Shown piece after piece: positions 51,562 through 60,627 of a DNA stretch of 64,000 bases; position 1 is the stretch's first letter, and every line of letters begins with the position of its first letter. This stretch comes from Fimbriimonadia bacterium. GTDB taxonomy: Bacteria > Armatimonadota > Fimbriimonadia > Fimbriimonadales > JABRVX01. Location of the stretch: assembly GCA_039961735.1 (NCBI GenBank), contig JABRVX010000005.1:20166-84165 (forward strand), read 5' to 3'. The notes under the pieces were generated by a model. That model was given only the letters and a program-made list of their open reading frames with translations, was not told the DNA's origin and searched no databases. The translations under genes were made by a program, and so were the position numbers.

Positions 51562-54141
51562 TTACACGCCGAAACGGCGCTTCCACTCGTCCAGCTTGGT
51601 GAGTGCCTCGATGGGGGTCATCTGCTCGGTGTGAAGGTCGCGTAATTCGGCGATGATGTCGGGCTCTTCGGCTTCGAACAGCTTTAGTTGTACCGTTGTC
51701 GGTTGCGGGGCACGGCGCGGGCCGTGTGCGTCTTCGAGCTCCCGCAGCACCTCGGCTGCGCGGGCGAGCACGTCCGGCGGCACCCCCGCCATGCGCGCCA
51801 CTTGCAGGCCATAGCTGCGGTCCGTTCCCCCCTCCAGCACTCGATGCAGGAATACCACTCGGTCGCTCTCCTCTTTGACCGCCACACGGAAGTTGCGCAC
51901 GTTGGGGTAGCTCTCGGCGAGATCGTTGAGCTGATGATAGTGGGTTGCGAACAGGGTCTTGGCGCGCACGTCGGCAAGACGCTCGGCAGTCGCCCAAGCG
52001 AGGGCGAGGCCGTCGTAGGTACTAGTGCCCCGTCCAATTTCATCCAGGATGACCAGGCTCTTGCGCGTTGCATGGTGCAGGATGTTCGCCGTCTCTGCCA
52101 TCTCCACCATGAACGTGCTTTGCCCCGTCGCAAGCTCGTCGTGGGCACCGACGCGAGTGAAGATGCGATCGAAGATGGGCAGCCGGGCGGACTTCGCGGG
52201 GACGAAGCTGCCGATCTGCGCGAGAAGCGCGATGAGAGCCGTTTGACGCAGGTAGGTGGACTTGCCGCTCATGTTTGGTCCGGTGAGAATCATGAGTGAA
52301 AAGTCGTCGCTGAGGCGCAGGTCGTTCGGGACGAATCGGCGCCCCGGGTCCTGGCTCTCTACCACGGGATGGCGTCCCTCGATGATCTCCATTGCATCGC
52401 CGTCATGCAGTTCTGGCCGTACGTAACGGTAGCGCACAGCGGTCTCGGCGTGACTTAAGAGGACGTCCACTTCGGCGAGCCCACCAGCAGTCTCCAGTAG
52501 CCGTGGCGCCGAGGCGGCGATGTCGGATCGAACGCTGTCGAACAGGTCTGCCTCCAACTCGGCAATCTTCTCGTCGGCAGCCAGGACTGCGGACTCGTAT
52601 TCCTTCAGCTCCGCCGTGATGTAGCGCTCGCCCGAGGCCGTGGTCTGCTTGCGGATGTAGTGCGGGGGGACCTTGGCGAGGTTTGCCTTGGACACCTCGA
52701 TGTGGTAGCCGAAGACGGAGTTGAACCCGACCTTTAGGCTGCCGATGCCGGTGGCTTCGCGCTCCTTGGCTTCGAGCGATGCGATGTATTCCCGTGCACC
52801 CACTCGTTTTTGCCGGATAAGATCTAGTTCTTGGCTGAAACCTTGACATATCACGCCGCCCTCGCGCACCGTGGCAGGCGGTTCCGGCACGATGGCGCGC
52901 GTGAGTAGGTCCTGGATGCCAGTCAGTGGGTCCAGGCGCTCGGCGAGAGCACTGAGAACTGGTTGTTGTTCCTTCGTGAGCGCGGCGCGGATGGCTGGAA
53001 TCACGGCCAAGGAGTCGCGGAGTGCCGCTAGGTCTCGTGGAGATGCGAGGCCGGTTGCCGCACGCGAGGTGATGCGTTCGATATCCTGAACCGATCGAAG
53101 AAGACCAATCAGCTCATCGCGCAACAAGTGACGAGAGACGAGTGCCTCGACGATGTCGTGGCGGGCCTCTAGCGCTTGGCGGTCCAGCAGCGGCTCGAGA
53201 ACCGTGCGGCGAAGCAGCCTGGCACCCATCGCCGTGGATGTGGCGTTGATGACGGAGATGAGCGTGAACCGTCGTCCCCCGTCGGATAGGTTGCGTACTA
53301 GCTCGAGGTGGCGCCGGGCCGTCGTGTCCAAGCGCATGAAGCTGTCCACGCTGTAGGTGGCGATGGAGCGGAGATGAGCCGCGACGGCAATCTCGTTGCG
53401 CTTCAGGTAGTTGAGTACGTTGGCTGCTGCTTGCACGCCCGCCGTGTACTGGTCCAACCCGAAGCCCGCAAGCGTTTCGACCTGGAACTGCTCCTGTAGC
53501 ATGGTGCGTGCAGCGTTCGGGCTCGGGGTTGCGTCTAGGGTGGTGATTGCGGCTCCGCAGGCACTCCGTGCCGCCTCGGCCAGGTCGTCGCATCCCTGGG
53601 GCAAGAGCAGCTCGGCCGGGCTTAGGCGGGCAAGTTCGGCCAGTGTGCGTTCCAAAGACTGCTTTCCGCCTACCTCGGTCGCCAAGAAGCGGGCAGTCGT
53701 CACGTCCACGTAGCTGAGGCCGAATAGGTCTTCCGCAGGGATTGCAGCCGCCAGGTAGTTGTCGGACGAGGCGTCCAGCATCGAGTCTTCCAGCACGGTG
53801 CCCGGCGTGATCACCCGAGTGACCCGCCGCTTGACCAGTCCTTTCGCCTTCTTCGGGTCTTCCACTTGGTCGCACAGCGCGACCTTGATGCCTTTCGCCA
53901 ACAGCCGAGCCACGTAGCGCTCTACCGCGTGATAGGGCACTCCGGCCATCGGCAGTTTGCCGTTCGGGCCGTCGGCCTTTGCGGTGAGTACGATCTCCAG
54001 TTCGCGCGCAGCCACCTCGGCGTCCTCGCCATAGAACTCGTAGAAGTCGCCCACGCGCATGGCGAGCAGTGCCTCGGGCACCTGCTTCTTGGCCTCGAAG
54101 TACTGACGCATCATGGGTGTGTGGGCGCGCCGCTCGATCAT
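51562..54141 (-). CDS. mutS: DNA mismatch repair protein MutS
   Basis: An 859-residue mismatch-recognition ATPase. The mismatch-binding Phe-x-Glu is in GDFYEFYGEDA near the N-terminus. The ATPase has Walker A GPNMSGKST, the DELATGQSTFMVEM region, Walker B LVILDEIGRGTST and FATHYHQL. Length fits the family. The start ATG 54141 has no ribosome site, and the promoter upstream predicts a transcript that begins only about four bases before it. It is the first gene of the mutS-priA-def-fmt run. Confidence 0.95.
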   Translation of the reverse strand: MIERRAHTPMMRQYFEAKKQVPEALLAMRVGDFYEFYGEDAEVAARELEIVLTAKADGPNGKLPMAGVPYHAVERYVARLLAKGIKVALCDQVEDPKKAKGLVKRRVTRVITPGTVLEDSMLDASSDNYLAAAIPAEDLFGLSYVDVTTARFLATEVGGKQSLERTLAELARLSPAELLLPQGCDDLAEAARSACGAAITTLDATPSPNAARTMLQEQFQVETLAGFGLDQYTAGVQAAANVLNYLKRNEIAVAAHLRSIATYSVDSFMRLDTTARRHLELVRNLSDGGRRFTLISVINATSTAMGARLLRRTVLEPLLDRQALEARHDIVEALVSRHLLRDELIGLLRSVQDIERITSRAATGLASPRDLAALRDSLAVIPAIRAALTKEQQPVLSALAERLDPLTGIQDLLTRAIVPEPPATVREGGVICQGFSQELDLIRQKRVGAREYIASLEAKEREATGIGSLKVGFNSVFGYHIEVSKANLAKVPPHYIRKQTTASGERYITAELKEYESAVLAADEKIAELEADLFDSVRSDIAASAPRLLETAGGLAEVDVLLSHAETAVRYRYVRPELHDGDAMEIIEGRHPVVESQDPGRRFVPNDLRLSDDFSLMILTGPNMSGKSTYLRQTALIALLAQIGSFVPAKSARLPIFDRIFTRVGAHDELATGQSTFMVEMAETANILHHATRKSLVILDEIGRGTSTYDGLALAWATAERLADVRAKTLFATHYHQLNDLAESYPNVRNFRVAVKEESDRVVFLHRVLEGGTDRSYGLQVARMAGVPPDVLARAAEVLRELEDAHGPRRAPQPTTVQLKLFEAEEPDIIAELRDLHTEQMTPIEALTKLDEWKRRFGV

Positions 54142-54151
54142 GGGTGCGGTG

Positions 54152-54181
54152 ACTATAACCCGGAGCCGAACGGAGTGTCAA
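54152..54181 (-). promoter_or_regulatory. Promoter giving a near-leaderless mutS transcript
   Basis: Minus-strand -35 TTGACA (54176-54181) and -10 TATAGT (54152-54157) with an 18-base spacer. The expected transcription start is near 54145, leaving about four bases before the ATG at 54141. This fits the absence of a ribosome site there. Confidence 0.65.
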
Positions 54182-54188
54182 ACGAGAG

Positions 54189-54218
54189 TGGACACCTCGA
54201 AGGGGGTTTGGCTAGAAT
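54189..54218 (+). promoter_or_regulatory. Divergent promoter of the yvcK-gmk-coaBC run
   Basis: Plus-strand -35 TGGACA (54189-54194) and -10 TAGAAT (54213-54218), five of six matches each, with an 18-base spacer. The -35 lies seven bases from the -35 of the mutS promoter, so the two promoters are back to back. Confidence 0.6.
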
Positions 54219-54235
54219 ACGGGGCAGGAGGCGAC

Positions 54236-54604
54236 GTGACGAACCTGGTGTGGCGATGGGCCCTGATCTCGGTGGCTCTGCTCTTGACCGGACTGCTGGG
54301 CGAGCAACTGAAGGTGGGTCTGAACCTGACTGAGCAAGCCGTGTGGAAGCTGCCGCTCGCGGCGGTGTTGATCGGCTTGATCAACGCCTTGGTGCTGCCG
54401 CTGCTCAAGCTGATAACCATGCCGCTGCACTGCGCCACTCTCGGCGCATCCACGTTTGTCATCAACGTTGCGCTATTCTATTGGGTAGGGCATTTGGGGC
54501 TGGGTCTCGAAGTAGTGAACTTCTGGGGAGCGCTGTTCGGCACGCTGTGCGTGTCTGTTTTCAGCACGGCGCTCGGCTTCTTGCTTCCCGATAGGAAGGA
54601 GTAA
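54236..54604 (+). CDS. Holin-4-like / phage-holin family membrane protein
   Basis: A 122-residue protein with about four membrane helices, of the small four-TM family often annotated phage holin family (DUF360-type), widespread in chromosomes with no link to phage. GTG 54236 has AGGAGG six bases upstream, so I use it rather than an earlier in-frame start. The loop NLTEQAVWKLPLAAVLIGLINALVLP is typical. It lies nine bases before yvcK and is probably expressed with it. Function is unknown. Confidence 0.75.
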   Translation: MTNLVWRWALISVALLLTGLLGEQLKVGLNLTEQAVWKLPLAAVLIGLINALVLPLLKLITMPLHCATLGASTFVINVALFYWVGHLGLGLEVVNFWGALFGTLCVSVFSTALGFLLPDRKE

Positions 54605-54613
54605 CGCGGTCCC

Positions 54614-55891
54614 TTGTCAGCTCGAATTCTGACCATCTGGGGGTTGACGGCCCTGGGCCTCGCCGTCCTGTTCGTCGCAATCGTGGTGGGCTTCGGCGCG
54701 GCACTGGGCGGTTTCGTTCTGCGGCTGACGGAAGGAACGGACCGCGCACTGCTCGGCTTTGCCTCGATGCAGGACTTACCCACGGTGCGCGGCGTGGTGG
54801 CGGTGCTATTGGCCGTGGTAGGGGTCGGGCTGCTCGTCCACTCGTTCCGCCAAGCGTTTCGCGGGCTCACGCGAGTCATCAATCCGAAGATGGAAGGCCG
54901 CGTGATGGACGCGTACATGCGCAAACGCAGCCTGCTCTCTGGCCCGCGTGTAGTCGTAATCGGAGGAGGCACAGGTCTTTCGACGCTACTGCGCGGTCTC
55001 AAGCAACGCACCTCCAACATCACGGCTATCGTGACCGTGGCGGACGACGGCGGGCATTCCGGGCTGCTGCGCCGTGAGATGGGGATGATCCCGCCCGGCG
55101 ATATTCGCAACTGCCTGGTTGCTCTGGCAGACGCCGAGCCGGCCATGACTGCGCTCTTTCAACACCGATTCGACCAGCGCGGTGGGGGGATGGCAGGGCA
55201 CTCTATCGGCAATCTGCTGATCGCGGCGATGGCGGACATCGAGGGAGATTTCGAGAAGGGTGTCAAGAAGCTGTACGAGGTCCTGAACATTCGGGGGATG
55301 GTGCTGCCTTCTACGCTCGCGCACGTGACACTGCGTGCCGAGATGGAAGATGGGTCGCTGATTGACGGCGAGACCGCGATCGTGGAGTCGCCCCTCCGTA
55401 TCCGGAAGGTGTCACTCGTGCCTGCCGACCCACCGCCGCTGGAAGAGGCATTGGATGCGATAAGGAACGCCGATATCATCGTAATCGGGCCAGGCAGCGT
55501 ATATACGAGCGTGATACCGAACCTGTTGGTTCGAGGGATGACGGATGCGATCGCGGCTTCGAAGGCCGTAAAGGTATATGCGTGCAACGTGATGACGCAG
55601 CCAGGAGAGTCGGACGGTTTCACCGCTGCGGATCACGTTCGAGCCATCGAAGCACACACCGGCCGGCATGTGTTTCAGTACGTGATCGTCAACAAGGCGA
55701 TTCCCGGTGAGGCACTCATCGAAAAGTACCGAGCTTCGAACCAGGAGCTGGTCGTGCCGGATGCCGACCGACTCCGTGCGATGGGACTCAAGCCGGTGGT
55801 AGGAGACTTTATCTCGGAAACGGACGTGGTTCGACACGACCCGGTGAGGCTGACCGAGGCGATCCTTCGAGTGGGAGGTGCAAAGCGATGA
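54614..55891 (+). CDS. yvcK: YvcK/GNAT-type morphogenesis and carbon-metabolism factor
   Basis: A 425-residue protein of the YvcK/CofD-like family, with two N-terminal membrane helices (about 8-32 and 55-78) that many relatives lack. The soluble domain has VVIGGGTGLSTLLRGLK, TVADDGGHSG, PPGDIRNCLVALAD and VIGPGSVYTSVIPNLL, the family's nucleotide-sugar-binding pocket. In Bacillus YvcK binds UDP-GlcNAc and is needed for growth on gluconeogenic carbon and for cell shape. TTG 54614 is used. It overlaps gmk by four bases. Confidence 0.88.
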   Translation: MSARILTIWGLTALGLAVLFVAIVVGFGAALGGFVLRLTEGTDRALLGFASMQDLPTVRGVVAVLLAVVGVGLLVHSFRQAFRGLTRVINPKMEGRVMDAYMRKRSLLSGPRVVVIGGGTGLSTLLRGLKQRTSNITAIVTVADDGGHSGLLRREMGMIPPGDIRNCLVALADAEPAMTALFQHRFDQRGGGMAGHSIGNLLIAAMADIEGDFEKGVKKLYEVLNIRGMVLPSTLAHVTLRAEMEDGSLIDGETAIVESPLRIRKVSLVPADPPPLEEALDAIRNADIIVIGPGSVYTSVIPNLLVRGMTDAIAASKAVKVYACNVMTQPGESDGFTAADHVRAIEAHTGRHVFQYVIVNKAIPGEALIEKYRASNQELVVPDADRLRAMGLKPVVGDFISETDVVRHDPVRLTEAILRVGGAKR

Positions 55892-56457
55892 AGGGGATTA
55901 TCGTGATACTGTCGGGGCCCTCGGGAGTCGGCAAAGACACCGTGATCGGCGAGTGGCAGAAGCGCAACCCGGACGTGCGCAGGGTAGTAACTTGTACCAC
56001 GCGACAACCGCGACCTGGCGAGCGCGATGGTGTGGACTACACTTTCCTCGATCCCTTGGAGTTTCAGAAGCGCGCTGCCTCGGGGGAGTTATTGGAGTTC
56101 AAGAGCGTGCATGGCAACTTTTACGGCGCACCTGCTAGTGAAACCGACGAGTTGGTGGAGAGCCGTCTGATTGCAGTACTTAAAATTGACGTGCAAGGCG
56201 GAGCCACCGTCAAAGCAGCACGACCCGAGGCACTCACGATCTTCCTCGCCCCACCCTCCTGGGAGGAGTTAGAGCGAAGGATCCGCGAGCGCGCCGCGGA
56301 CAGCGAGGAGGCTATTCGATTGCGCCTCGAGAACGCAAGGCGTGAAATGCAGGCATCGTCCAACTACGAACACGTGGTAGTGAACGACGACCTCCAGCGC
56401 GCTGTGGCCGAGGTGGATGCCATCGTAACGGAAGCGAGGTCCAGCCGTGGAGAGTGA
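55888..56457 (+). CDS. gmk: Guanylate kinase
   Basis: A 189-residue enzyme that phosphorylates GMP to GDP. It has P-loop GPSGVGKDT, the GMP-binding TTRQPRPGERDGVDYTF and the LKIDVQGG segment. ATG 55888 overlaps yvcK by four bases and its end overlaps coaBC by eleven bases. In many bacteria the small omega subunit gene rpoZ lies between gmk and coaBC; there is no room for it here. Confidence 0.95.
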   Translation: MKGIIVILSGPSGVGKDTVIGEWQKRNPDVRRVVTCTTRQPRPGERDGVDYTFLDPLEFQKRAASGELLEFKSVHGNFYGAPASETDELVESRLIAVLKIDVQGGATVKAARPEALTIFLAPPSWEELERRIRERAADSEEAIRLRLENARREMQASSNYEHVVVNDDLQRAVAEVDAIVTEARSSRGE

Positions 56458-57646
56458 GCGAGGCGTGGTACTGCTATGCGTAACTGGTAGCATCTCTGCG
56501 TACCGCGCTGCAGACGTCGCGCGGGAGCTGATGCGTTCCGGCTTCGGTGTTCAGTGCGTGCTAACGCGTGCCGCGCAGCACTTCGTCACACCCGAACTGT
56601 TCACGTGGCTGACCGGACGACCCGCCGTGCACGATATGTTCGAAGAGCCGAGACCGGGCGGCATGGCACACATTGACTTGGCGCGGCAGGCCAGTCTGTT
56701 TCTCTGCGCCCCTGCCAGTGCTCACACATTGGCAAAGATGGCACTGGGACTTGCAGACGACTTGGTAGGTGCTATGTATCTCGCCTATCACGGTCCCACT
56801 GTGGTAGCACCAGCGATGAACCCGAGCATGTGGGACCACCCTGCGGTGCAAGCGAACGTTAGCATTTTGCAGGAGCGTGGCACGCACTTCGTGATGCCGG
56901 AGAGCGGGACGGTCGCTTGCGGTGAAGTGGGTGAAGGCAAGCTGGCATCGGTAGAAGCCATCGTGGAAGAAGCGCTGGCGGCACTGGGCACGGGTATGTC
57001 CATGGCTGGTCTACACGTCGTCATTACCTCCGGTCCCACTCGCGAGCCCATCGATCCAGTGAGGTTCATCGGGAACCGCTCCTCCGGCAAGATGGGTCAT
57101 GCGCTGGCGCGGGCGGCGCTGGACCGTGGCGCGAAAGTGACACTCATCAGCGGCCCCACTTCACTGCCCGATCCAGCGGGCGCGGACACGCAACATGTAG
57201 AGACCGCAGCGGAGATGGCGCGGGCGGCACGTGAAGCCTTTCAACACTGCGACCTGTTTGTCGGTGCGGCCGCTGTGGCCGACTTCCGACCGAAGAAGGT
57301 GTCCGGGCGCAAGATCAAACGGGGCGATGCTGCTATCAGCCTGTCGCTGGAACCGAACGAGGACATCATCGCGGGGCTGGCCGCGGTGAAGGACCGGCAG
57401 GTGTTGGTCGGCTTTGCCGCGGAGAGTGACGACTTGGTGAAGAACGCGAGGCACAAACTGACCGCCAAAGGCCTGGATATTATCGTGGCCAACGACATCA
57501 CCGATATGCACTCGGGCTTCGATACCGACACCAACCGCGTGACGCTGTTGTTCAAGGACGGGCGGACCGAGGAGCTGCCGCTGCTCTCCAAGCGCGAGGT
57601 GGCCGAACGCGTGCTCGACGCCGTGATCCCGATGCTGGGCCGCTAG
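56447..57646 (+). CDS. coaBC: Bifunctional phosphopantothenoylcysteine decarboxylase / phosphopantothenate-cysteine ligase
   Basis: A 399-residue fusion catalysing two steps of coenzyme A synthesis. The N-terminal flavin-dependent decarboxylase has GSISAYRAADVAR, the catalytic His in MAHIDLAR, PAMNPSMWDHPAV and the Cys in TVACGEVGEGKL. The C-terminal ligase has ITSGPTREPIDPVRFIGNRSSGKMG and the Lys in RKIKRG. GTG 56447 is the start. All key residues appear intact. Confidence 0.95.
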   Translation: MESERGVVLLCVTGSISAYRAADVARELMRSGFGVQCVLTRAAQHFVTPELFTWLTGRPAVHDMFEEPRPGGMAHIDLARQASLFLCAPASAHTLAKMALGLADDLVGAMYLAYHGPTVVAPAMNPSMWDHPAVQANVSILQERGTHFVMPESGTVACGEVGEGKLASVEAIVEEALAALGTGMSMAGLHVVITSGPTREPIDPVRFIGNRSSGKMGHALARAALDRGAKVTLISGPTSLPDPAGADTQHVETAAEMARAAREAFQHCDLFVGAAAVADFRPKKVSGRKIKRGDAAISLSLEPNEDIIAGLAAVKDRQVLVGFAAESDDLVKNARHKLTAKGLDIIVANDITDMHSGFDTDTNRVTLLFKDGRTEELPLLSKREVAERVLDAVIPMLGR

Positions 57647-57678
57647 GTCGCTCTGGGGCCTGTTGGTACAATCCCACT

Positions 57679-60021
57679 GTGGACCCCCATGCCCTCGAGG
57701 CCATCGAGTTTGCCCAGGTGCTGGAGCTGCTCGCCGACCGCTGCGAGACCGAGGCAGCAGCCTCGGCTGCACGAGCGCTCGAGCCACGCACTGAGCCTTC
57801 TACGGTGCAGCGGCTTCAGGACGAGACATCGGAAGCGCGTCGGCTGCTGGAGACCGACGTGGTGGTCTCCTTCTCCGGCTTTCGGGACGTCGGGGCTGCG
57901 GTGGATGGTGCCCGACGGGGCATGCACGTGCCGGGCAACGTGCTGTTCCGCGTCTACGAGACACTTCTGACCGCGCGCAAGGCCCATGCCTACTTCATGG
58001 GCAAGAGCGCAGCCGCGCCGACGCTTGCCGACGTGGCAAGCCGCATCGTCCCGCAGCCCGACCTGGAGCGGCGTATCTCGGAAACGGTGCTGCCGGATGG
58101 ACAGGTGAAGGATTCGGCGAGCACCGAGTTGGCACGGCTTCGGTCAAAGAAAGCGGTGCTGGCCGGAAGGGTGACCGAGCGGATGCAGGCACTATGCAAT
58201 CGCTATCGAGACTCTCTGTCCGACTCGGTGGTCACACAGCGATCGGGGCGGTGGTGCCTGCCGGTCCGCTCCGACCACAAGGGCGCGGTGCGTGGCATCG
58301 TTCACGACACCAGCGCGACGGGCATGACGGTGTTCGTGGAGCCGGAAGAGGTGGTGGCCATCGGCAACGAGCTTCGCGAGGTGGAGGCGCAGGAGCGTCA
58401 CGAGACCGAGCGGATTCTGCGCGAGCTTTCGGGGTTGGTAGGAACGCGAGCGGAGGACATCCTGGGCTCACTGGCAGCGTGCAAAGAGTTGGACCTCATT
58501 CTCGCGAAGGCGCGGCTGTCGCTGGACTTTCGCTGCGTTCCGCCTCGGATTAGCGATACGCCCAGACTCAGCCTGAGGCAGGCCCGACACCCTCTCCTCC
58601 CGCCCGACGAAGTGGTAGCCACCGACCTGGACGTAGGGCAGGGCTATCGGTGCCTGCTGATTACGGGACCCAACACGGGCGGTAAGACGGTGGTGCTGAA
58701 GCTGGCGGGGCTGGCAGTGGCGATGACGCAGTGTGGGCTCCACGTGCCGGCCGCCGACGCAGTGCTGAGCGTCTTCCCACAGGTTTGGGCGGACATCGGA
58801 GACGAGCAGAGCCTTCAGCAATCGCTCTCTACCTTCAGCGCGCACCTTAGGAACATACAGAGGATGTTGGATGCAGTTCAGCCGGGCGCGCTCGTGCTGT
58901 TGGACGAGATCGGCGCGGGCACCGACCCGACCGAGGGCGCGGCGCTCGCCAAGTCCATCCTGAACCACCTACTTCGAGTCGGCGCTCTGACGCTGTGCAG
59001 CACTCACTACGGCGAGCTCAAGGCCTTTGCCTATAACACGGATGGCATGCAGAATGCGTCGATGGAGTTCGATGTGGAGTCCTTGCGGCCGACCTACCGC
59101 CTGCGCATCGGCATTCCGGGAGCCAGCCACGCCCTCACCATCGCGCAGCGCTACGGCATCCCATCCGAGATCCTGGAGGAGGCCAGAGCCGGGCTGTCGG
59201 TGGAGCAGCAAGAAGTGATGAAGATGCTGGAGAAGCTGGACCTCGCGCAGAAGCAGGCCGACTCGGCGCGGGCGGACGCGGAGAGGCTCTCGAAAGAGCT
59301 GCAGGCGGAGCGACGCACCCTGCAGGAACGAATACGCGAGGCTGACGAGGCGAGGCGCAAGGCTCGGGAGAGCGTGGCCGAGCAGATGGAGGCCATCCGC
59401 AAGGAGCTGCGCGCCGAGGCCGAGCAGTTGTTCGAGAAACTGCGGGCTGCTCCCAGCCCGAGCCGCGAGACCGAGAAGGCGCGGGAAGACCTGAAAGCTC
59501 TAGATGCCGTGGCGCGCGAGTTCGTAGAAGAGATGGAGGAGACTCCGACGTTGCCAACCGTCGGTCGTGCAGCCGCGAAGGGCGACACGGTGCGCGTGCG
59601 GTCCTATGGCCAGACTGGACGCGTGGTGTCCGACCTTGCAGACGGGCGTGTGCAGGTGCAGGTCGGTGCGCTGAAGCTGACGGTTGGTCTGGAGGATCTC
59701 GAGGTGCTGGAGGAACCGAAGAAGGCCGTCCGCCCGACGGGCACGGGCCGGATGGCGCTCCGCCGGGCCGTGGACATCTCGCCCGAGCTGCACATTCGCC
59801 AGATGCGGGCGGAGGACGCGCTGGAGGAACTGGAAAGGTACATGGACGATGCGGTACTGGCAGGGCTAGACAGGGTGCGAATCGTGCACGGCAAGGGCGC
59901 GGGGACCCTGCGGAAGCTGGTGCACGAGTTCCTGGGTAACTATCCGGGAGTTGCGGGCTATCGGCTTGGCGCGGCCTCCGAGGGCGGAGCCGGCGTGACC
60001 ATCGCGGAATTGAAGCGGTGA
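57679..60021 (+). CDS. mutS2: MutS2 endonuclease-type protein with altered Smr motif
   Basis: A 780-residue MutS2: N-terminal helical domain, ATPase with GPNTGGKTVVLK, LVLLDEIGAGTDPTEGA and CSTHYGELK, a long coiled coil (about 505-615), a KOW-like segment (GDTVRVRSYGQTGRVV) and a C-terminal Smr domain. In the Smr domain the nuclease motif normally LDL[RK/H] reads LHIR, with His705 (CAC 59791-59793) in place of the catalytic Asp. The second motif HGKGAGTLR is intact. GTG 57679 is the start. MutS2 suppresses recombination or rescues collided ribosomes; the nuclease step may be lost here. Confidence 0.93.
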   Translation: MDPHALEAIEFAQVLELLADRCETEAAASAARALEPRTEPSTVQRLQDETSEARRLLETDVVVSFSGFRDVGAAVDGARRGMHVPGNVLFRVYETLLTARKAHAYFMGKSAAAPTLADVASRIVPQPDLERRISETVLPDGQVKDSASTELARLRSKKAVLAGRVTERMQALCNRYRDSLSDSVVTQRSGRWCLPVRSDHKGAVRGIVHDTSATGMTVFVEPEEVVAIGNELREVEAQERHETERILRELSGLVGTRAEDILGSLAACKELDLILAKARLSLDFRCVPPRISDTPRLSLRQARHPLLPPDEVVATDLDVGQGYRCLLITGPNTGGKTVVLKLAGLAVAMTQCGLHVPAADAVLSVFPQVWADIGDEQSLQQSLSTFSAHLRNIQRMLDAVQPGALVLLDEIGAGTDPTEGAALAKSILNHLLRVGALTLCSTHYGELKAFAYNTDGMQNASMEFDVESLRPTYRLRIGIPGASHALTIAQRYGIPSEILEEARAGLSVEQQEVMKMLEKLDLAQKQADSARADAERLSKELQAERRTLQERIREADEARRKARESVAEQMEAIRKELRAEAEQLFEKLRAAPSPSRETEKAREDLKALDAVAREFVEEMEETPTLPTVGRAAAKGDTVRVRSYGQTGRVVSDLADGRVQVQVGALKLTVGLEDLEVLEEPKKAVRPTGTGRMALRRAVDISPELHIRQMRAEDALEELERYMDDAVLAGLDRVRIVHGKGAGTLRKLVHEFLGNYPGVAGYRLGAASEGGAGVTIAELKR

Positions 60022-60187
60022 GGCCTCCGATAATGATTGAAGGGCGCAGCACGAGATGAGAGAGCCCATCCATGCGTCCACAGCACGAGCTAGAGAGGAT
60101 GGTCCTTGTAGTGAGGGGTAGCCTGCGACCTCCATAGCGGGGGCCGAAGAGGCATCTGCTCCGCATGATATTGATTGAGGGGTGTCG

Positions 60188-60595
60188 ATGGTGATTGAGG
60201 ACGAGATAACCGAACGGATGGTAGCTGCTGCCAATGCGGCGCGCGACCATGCCTACTGCCCCTATTCGAGCTACCCGGTGGGCGCGGCGGTGCTGGATAC
60301 GGAGGGCCGGGTGCACGTGGGATGCAACGTGGAGAACGCTAGCTCCGGGCTGACGGTGTGCGCCGAGCGCAACGCGGTGGCCGCGATGGTTGCTGCAGGG
60401 GGACGGAAGGTGGCCCAGCTGGTGGTGGTGACTTCGAACGGCGCCCTGCCCTGTGGCGCGTGCCTGCAGGTGATCTCGGAGCACGCCGCCGCACCCGACA
60501 TCCCGCTACGAGTGTATTCGGACGGGCCCAACCCGACCGCCCGCACCTTCCCACTCAACTCGCTCCTCCCAGAACCGTTCAGGAAGCTGAGGTAG
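60188..60595 (+). CDS. cdd: Cytidine deaminase
   Basis: A 135-residue homotetrameric-type enzyme converting cytidine to uridine. The zinc site is visible: CAERNA (Cys and Glu, near 57-59) and PCGAC (two Cys, near 92-95). The substrate loop PYSSYPVGAAVL and NVENAS are present. ATG 60188 was chosen because GAGGGG lies six bases upstream; GTG 60182 is possible. It follows mutS2 after 166 bases and may salvage nucleosides imported by the ABC system at 42-45 kb. Confidence 0.95.
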   Translation: MVIEDEITERMVAAANAARDHAYCPYSSYPVGAAVLDTEGRVHVGCNVENASSGLTVCAERNAVAAMVAAGGRKVAQLVVVTSNGALPCGACLQVISEHAAAPDIPLRVYSDGPNPTARTFPLNSLLPEPFRKLR

Positions 60596-60627
60596 CGCAG
60601 CGGAGGGCAAGCACACCCGCGCGTCGT

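Noticed and set aside
54236..54604. Prophage remnant indicated by a holin-like gene
   Set aside because: No other phage gene is nearby and this four-helix family is common in chromosomes next to housekeeping genes.
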